From assembly GCF_035271045.1 (NCBI RefSeq), contig NZ_DATESC010000007.1, positions 62,001 to 126,000 of the forward strand: a stretch of DNA of 64,000 nucleotides. The letters are read 5' to 3'. Source of the stretch: Marinospirillum sp035271045 (GTDB lineage: Bacteria > Pseudomonadota > Gammaproteobacteria > Pseudomonadales > Halomonadaceae). The position numbers were made by a program, and so were the translations under genes. The notes under the pieces were generated by a model. The model had not been told where the DNA came from, did not search any database, and was given only the letters and a program-made list of their open reading frames with translations. Of the stretch, positions 61,296 through 64,000 are shown piece by piece; positions within the stretch are counted from its first letter, which is position 1, and every line of letters begins with the position of its first letter.

Positions 61296-61802
61296 TTAGC
61301 GCTTGCTGGGCAAGAGGCTTAGGGGTTGCTGCAAAGGGAAATGCCCACGACCATAAAGTCGCCATTCCTGTTGCGGCCCGTAAAGTTTTACGTCCCAATC
61401 ATACGCTATTTTTTGTGGTAGGTTGCCAAGGTAGCGACCAGAACCTAAATGTTGCACTGGAACTGAAAAATCCAAAGAAGAGCGGGTTGGGTTTTCCATT
61501 AACACAAGCAGTTGATCGGGATAAGTTTCTAGCTTTCCGGTTAATGCTAGTTCGAGTTTATCTTGGCCAAAAGTTAAGTCGGCTTGAAGATTTTTAGCTT
61601 GGGCTAATCGATCTTTATCAAAAGCTTGATTGATAATGCGGCCTTGCTTGTAATAGTCTTCGTGGACTGTGCCATCGTAATTGATAGAACCTACGACTAG
61701 CAGCGTTAAGCCGGTGAAAACGCCAGCAATGGCTGGCGAAAATGCCAGCCAAACCATGCTGTTTTTGTACCAAGGTTGTTGATCGTTTAAATTACTGCTC
61801 AT
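61296..61802 (-). CDS. ccoH: FixH/CcoH family protein
   Basis: 168 residues, a small membrane protein needed for stable cbb3 oxidase. One N-terminal helix (about 12-35, MVWLAFSPAIAGVFTGLTLLV), then the FixH pattern VHEDYYKQGRIINQAFDKDRLAQ (about 45-67) and a beta-rich periplasmic tail with KIAYDWDVKLYGPQQEWRLYGRG. The ATG overlaps the last base of the ccoG stop (TAATG), so translation is coupled. Confidence 0.92.
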   Translation of the reverse strand: MSSNLNDQQPWYKNSMVWLAFSPAIAGVFTGLTLLVVGSINYDGTVHEDYYKQGRIINQAFDKDRLAQAKNLQADLTFGQDKLELALTGKLETYPDQLLVLMENPTRSSLDFSVPVQHLGSGRYLGNLPQKIAYDWDVKLYGPQQEWRLYGRGHFPLQQPLSLLPSKR

Positions 61803-63247
61803 TAACGGGCCTGCCTTATAATGAAGCGAGAATCGCGTGTACGTTGGATGCTGGAGTCATCTTGTGATACAAGGTGAACTTTTATATCGACCGCAGGAAG
61901 TTGTGGAAGTTGCGTAAGATCACCCAATAACTGAATAGGGAACTGACGAACCTCACCACCAGCCAGACTAAATATGGGAACTGCATCCAGCTTGATTCCT
62001 TTGGCATCGCGTAAACTTAACGCGTAGGTATGCGGTTTTTGATCCATGTTAGCAATACGGATTAAGTAGCTGTTTTCAACCTGACCTGTGTTGGTCATGC
62101 GGAATAACTGGTTACGGTCACGTAATACTTCAAGCTCTAGCGGTACACGACCACTGACTGCAATAATAAATGCAATTGACATCGCCATTAGCACAATAAA
62201 GTAACCGATTAAGCGTGGGCGTAAAAATTTAGTGGTACGACCCGCCAAGCGTTCTTCAGTGGTGTAGCTAATTAAACCGCGCGGATAATTCATCTTATCC
62301 ATAACCTGATCGCAAGCATCAATACAAGCAGCACAACTGATGCATTCGTATTGTAGACCGTTGCGAATATCAATACCCACTGGGCAGACTTGTACACAAA
62401 GATCACAGTCGATACATGAGCCTAGGTTTAGTGCTTTAGGGTCAGCTGATTTTTTGCGACTACCACGAGGTTCGCCACGGGCTTCATCATAAGAAACAAT
62501 TAAAGTGTCTTTATCAAACATGACTGCTTGAAAGCGTGCGTAAGGACACATATAAATACACACTTGTTCACGCAGCCAACCAGCAAATAAATAAGTAAAA
62601 AATATAAAAAACCCCATCCAAAAACCTTCCCACGGCCCTAAGTCTAGGGTGAATACACGGGGAATAAGCTCGCGGATTGGTGAAAAGTAACCTAAGAAGG
62701 CAATGCCTGTTACGACAGCAATCATTAACCAAATAAGGTGTTTACCGCCTTTGCGTAGTAGTTTATTGGCTGACCACGGGGCTTTATCTAGTTTTTTACG
62801 TTGGTTAGGGCTGCCTTCTAGTTTGTCTTCAACAAAAATAAAGATCCAAGTCCAAACAAACTGTGGGCAGCTATAACCACACCAAACACGGCCTGCAAAA
62901 TTAGTAACAAAAAAAAGTACAAAGGCTAAAATAATCAGTAGCCATGCCAACAACATAAAGTCATGTGGGAAAATAGTTGTACCAAAAAAATGAAATTGGC
63001 GATTGGGTAAATCGAAAAGAAGGGCTTGCCGACCTTCATAGGTCATAAAAGACGCTAGAAAAAAACCGGCTAATAAAACCCAGCTTGCAGATGCACGTAG
63101 TTTTTGAAACAAACCCTGAACTCGTTTCACATAAATGTGTTTACGTCGAGCATAAAGCTCATCTGCTGAATTGTTATTGGTTGGAGATTTGCGCTTTTTA
63201 CCTGCATCAACAGGCGTTATATCTTGGGTAGGAATTTTATCAGTCAT
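61802..63247 (-). CDS. ccoG: Cytochrome c oxidase accessory protein CcoG (FixG family)
   Basis: 481-residue membrane protein with two 4Fe-4S clusters, thought to take part in copper reduction for oxidase assembly. Four or five helices in the first half (about 50-230, with GRVWCGYSCPQFVW), two ferredoxin motifs CIDCDLCVQVCPVG (about 276-289) and CISCAACIDACD (about 304-315), one further helix (about 345-365), and a C-terminal Ig-like domain. TAATG overlap with ccoH, and 172 bases from ccoP. Confidence 0.94.
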   Translation of the reverse strand: MTDKIPTQDITPVDAGKKRKSPTNNNSADELYARRKHIYVKRVQGLFQKLRASASWVLLAGFFLASFMTYEGRQALLFDLPNRQFHFFGTTIFPHDFMLLAWLLIILAFVLFFVTNFAGRVWCGYSCPQFVWTWIFIFVEDKLEGSPNQRKKLDKAPWSANKLLRKGGKHLIWLMIAVVTGIAFLGYFSPIRELIPRVFTLDLGPWEGFWMGFFIFFTYLFAGWLREQVCIYMCPYARFQAVMFDKDTLIVSYDEARGEPRGSRKKSADPKALNLGSCIDCDLCVQVCPVGIDIRNGLQYECISCAACIDACDQVMDKMNYPRGLISYTTEERLAGRTTKFLRPRLIGYFIVLMAMSIAFIIAVSGRVPLELEVLRDRNQLFRMTNTGQVENSYLIRIANMDQKPHTYALSLRDAKGIKLDAVPIFSLAGGEVRQFPIQLLGDLTQLPQLPAVDIKVHLVSQDDSSIQRTRDSRFIIRQAR

Positions 63248-63370
63248 TCAATCATCACCAGGCTGGAGTTAGCTTTACGGTAAGCGGTGAAACCTTTGAT
63301 TTACTTAACATAAATGGAGGTTTTCTTATTAAAGATGCTATTTTTATACTTGAGCTACTATCCGCTAGTA

Positions 63371-63407
63371 AAAAGCAAAAGGGAATGCGGCAGCCTGCCG
63401 CATTCCC
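63371..63407 (-). terminator. Strong terminator after ccoP
   Basis: Perfect 13-base inverted repeat GGGAATGCGGCAG-C-CTGCCGCATTCCC (63381-63407), followed on the minus strand by TTTTGCTTTT. Confidence 0.92.
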
Positions 63408-63419
63408 TAATGTTAGTAC

Positions 63420-64000
63420 TTACTTACCTTGGTTTAGGCTATAAATATAAGCCGTTACTAGATGAAGTTTTGGCATTAGTGCTGCTTTTTCTTGTGTAGA
63501 AAGCGCATTAACATTTGCCGGTATTTCAACACCATAGTCTAGGTAGGTTGCTTGTGCAGGCATTAAACCATTACGACCGTGGCGTAGGGTGTAGCTAACT
63601 GAATCATAAACACTTTGACCGGGTTGTAGGTACAACCAGGTGTTAGCGGTTAAGTTAGGTGCGCCTATGCTATCTATGCCCATTGCTGCACTGCCTTTAC
63701 CGTCAACACCGTGACAAGAAGAGCAGATAGCTTGGAACATAGGTGCTGCTTCTTGTGCTTTGGCTACATTATGATCTAAACCTGAAAGGCTTAAAACATA
63801 GTTAGACATGGTGTCTACACCTTCATCACCTAACATATCAATCCAAGCAGGCATTAAACCATTACGGCCATTAATGATGGTATGACGAATGGTTTCAGCG
63901 TCACCACCATACAACCAGCTATTGTTGGTTAGGTTAGGAAAGCCATAGCCGCCACGACCAGAAGAACCATGACAAACGGCACAGTTGTTTTGGAATAGAC
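63420..64000 (-). CDS. ccoP: Cytochrome c oxidase cbb3-type subunit III, C-terminal part (runs off the right edge)
   Basis: Diheme c-type subunit that passes electrons to the cbb3 oxidase. The open frame continues to the window edge (about 193 codons seen). Two heme motifs are visible on the minus strand: CAVCH near 63974-63988 and CSSCH near 63712-63730, with the methionine ligands in NGLMPAW and NGLMPAQ. This is the tandem cytochrome c half of CcoP; the N-terminal membrane helix is outside the window. Terminator at 63371-63407. Confidence 0.93.
   Translation of the reverse strand, partial: LFQNNCAVCHGSSGRGGYGFPNLTNNSWLYGGDAETIRHTIINGRNGLMPAWIDMLGDEGVDTMSNYVLSLSGLDHNVAKAQEAAPMFQAICSSCHGVDGKGSAAMGIDSIGAPNLTANTWLYLQPGQSVYDSVSYTLRHGRNGLMPAQATYLDYGVEIPANVNALSTQEKAALMPKLHLVTAYIYSLNQGK

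Noticed and set aside
1..64000. tRNA, rRNA, CRISPR, prophage or insertion-sequence elements
   Set aside because: No cloverleaf-like clusters, regularly spaced repeats, transposase or integrase genes seen. Small RNAs cannot be excluded by eye.

Overview
The window is chromosomal DNA of a Gram-negative gammaproteobacterium. Gene content and order resemble the Oceanospirillales/Pseudomonadales: an adk-tsaB-rsmJ block, glrK-qseG-glrR, a CrbS/CrbR acetate module next to acs, and an Anr/Fnr-hemN-ccoSIHGP block. The base composition looks AT-rich, and porins and other beta-barrel proteins are prominent. The genus is not identified. I see no rRNA, tRNA, CRISPR array, prophage or insertion sequence; nearly every gene is housekeeping or envelope related.

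Layout. 1-6 kb: 5' part of ilvD, a DUF3015 protein, a DUF4105 (Lnb-type) protein, a lipoprotein alpha/beta hydrolase, and two divergent small outer-membrane barrels. 5.7-11.7 kb: a long minus-strand run with very short gaps, in order of transcription DUF47 protein, Pit phosphate transporter, argA, glrK, a QseG-like lipoprotein and glrR. The glrR product is unusual: receiver and DNA-binding ends are intact but almost the whole sigma-54 AAA+ module is missing. 11.8-16 kb: a CYTH protein and two porins. 16-21 kb: a Rieske ferredoxin, a PilZ-like large protein, and the EF-P module (epmB divergent from overlapping efp-epmA) with a yheU-like gene. 21-28.9 kb: MATE exporter, a small unknown, prlC, gamma carbonic anhydrase, a YjaG-like protein, an exported FliL-like protein, nadC, ampD-ampE. 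29-33.5 kb: aceE-aceF (pyruvate dehydrogenase E1, E2). 33.7-39.6 kb: chemoreceptor, adk, tsaB, a small unknown, rsmJ, a YecA-family gene, a SprT-like gene.

39.7-52 kb is an acetate module: acs (acetyl-CoA synthetase), the CrbR-like response regulator, the CrbS-like transporter-kinase hybrid, the two-part sodium/solute symporter, a small membrane protein, a cNMP/CBS/DUF294 protein and a DnaQ-like exonuclease. By homology CrbS senses or moves a small solute and signals to CrbR, which would drive acs. 52-56 kb: polysaccharide deacetylase, DnaJ-related protein, ttcA, an apt-like gene. 55.5-64 kb: low-oxygen respiration: Fnr/Anr with a candidate Fnr box at its own promoter, hemN, a SafE-type protein, ccoS, ccoI, ccoH, ccoG and the 3' end of ccoP, all on the minus strand.

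Most noteworthy: the AAA+-less GlrR; a 15-bp tandem repeat that gives epmA three consecutive in-frame stop contexts; an enlarged CrbS with two PAS domains; a divergent Apt; and several perfect palindromes between genes.
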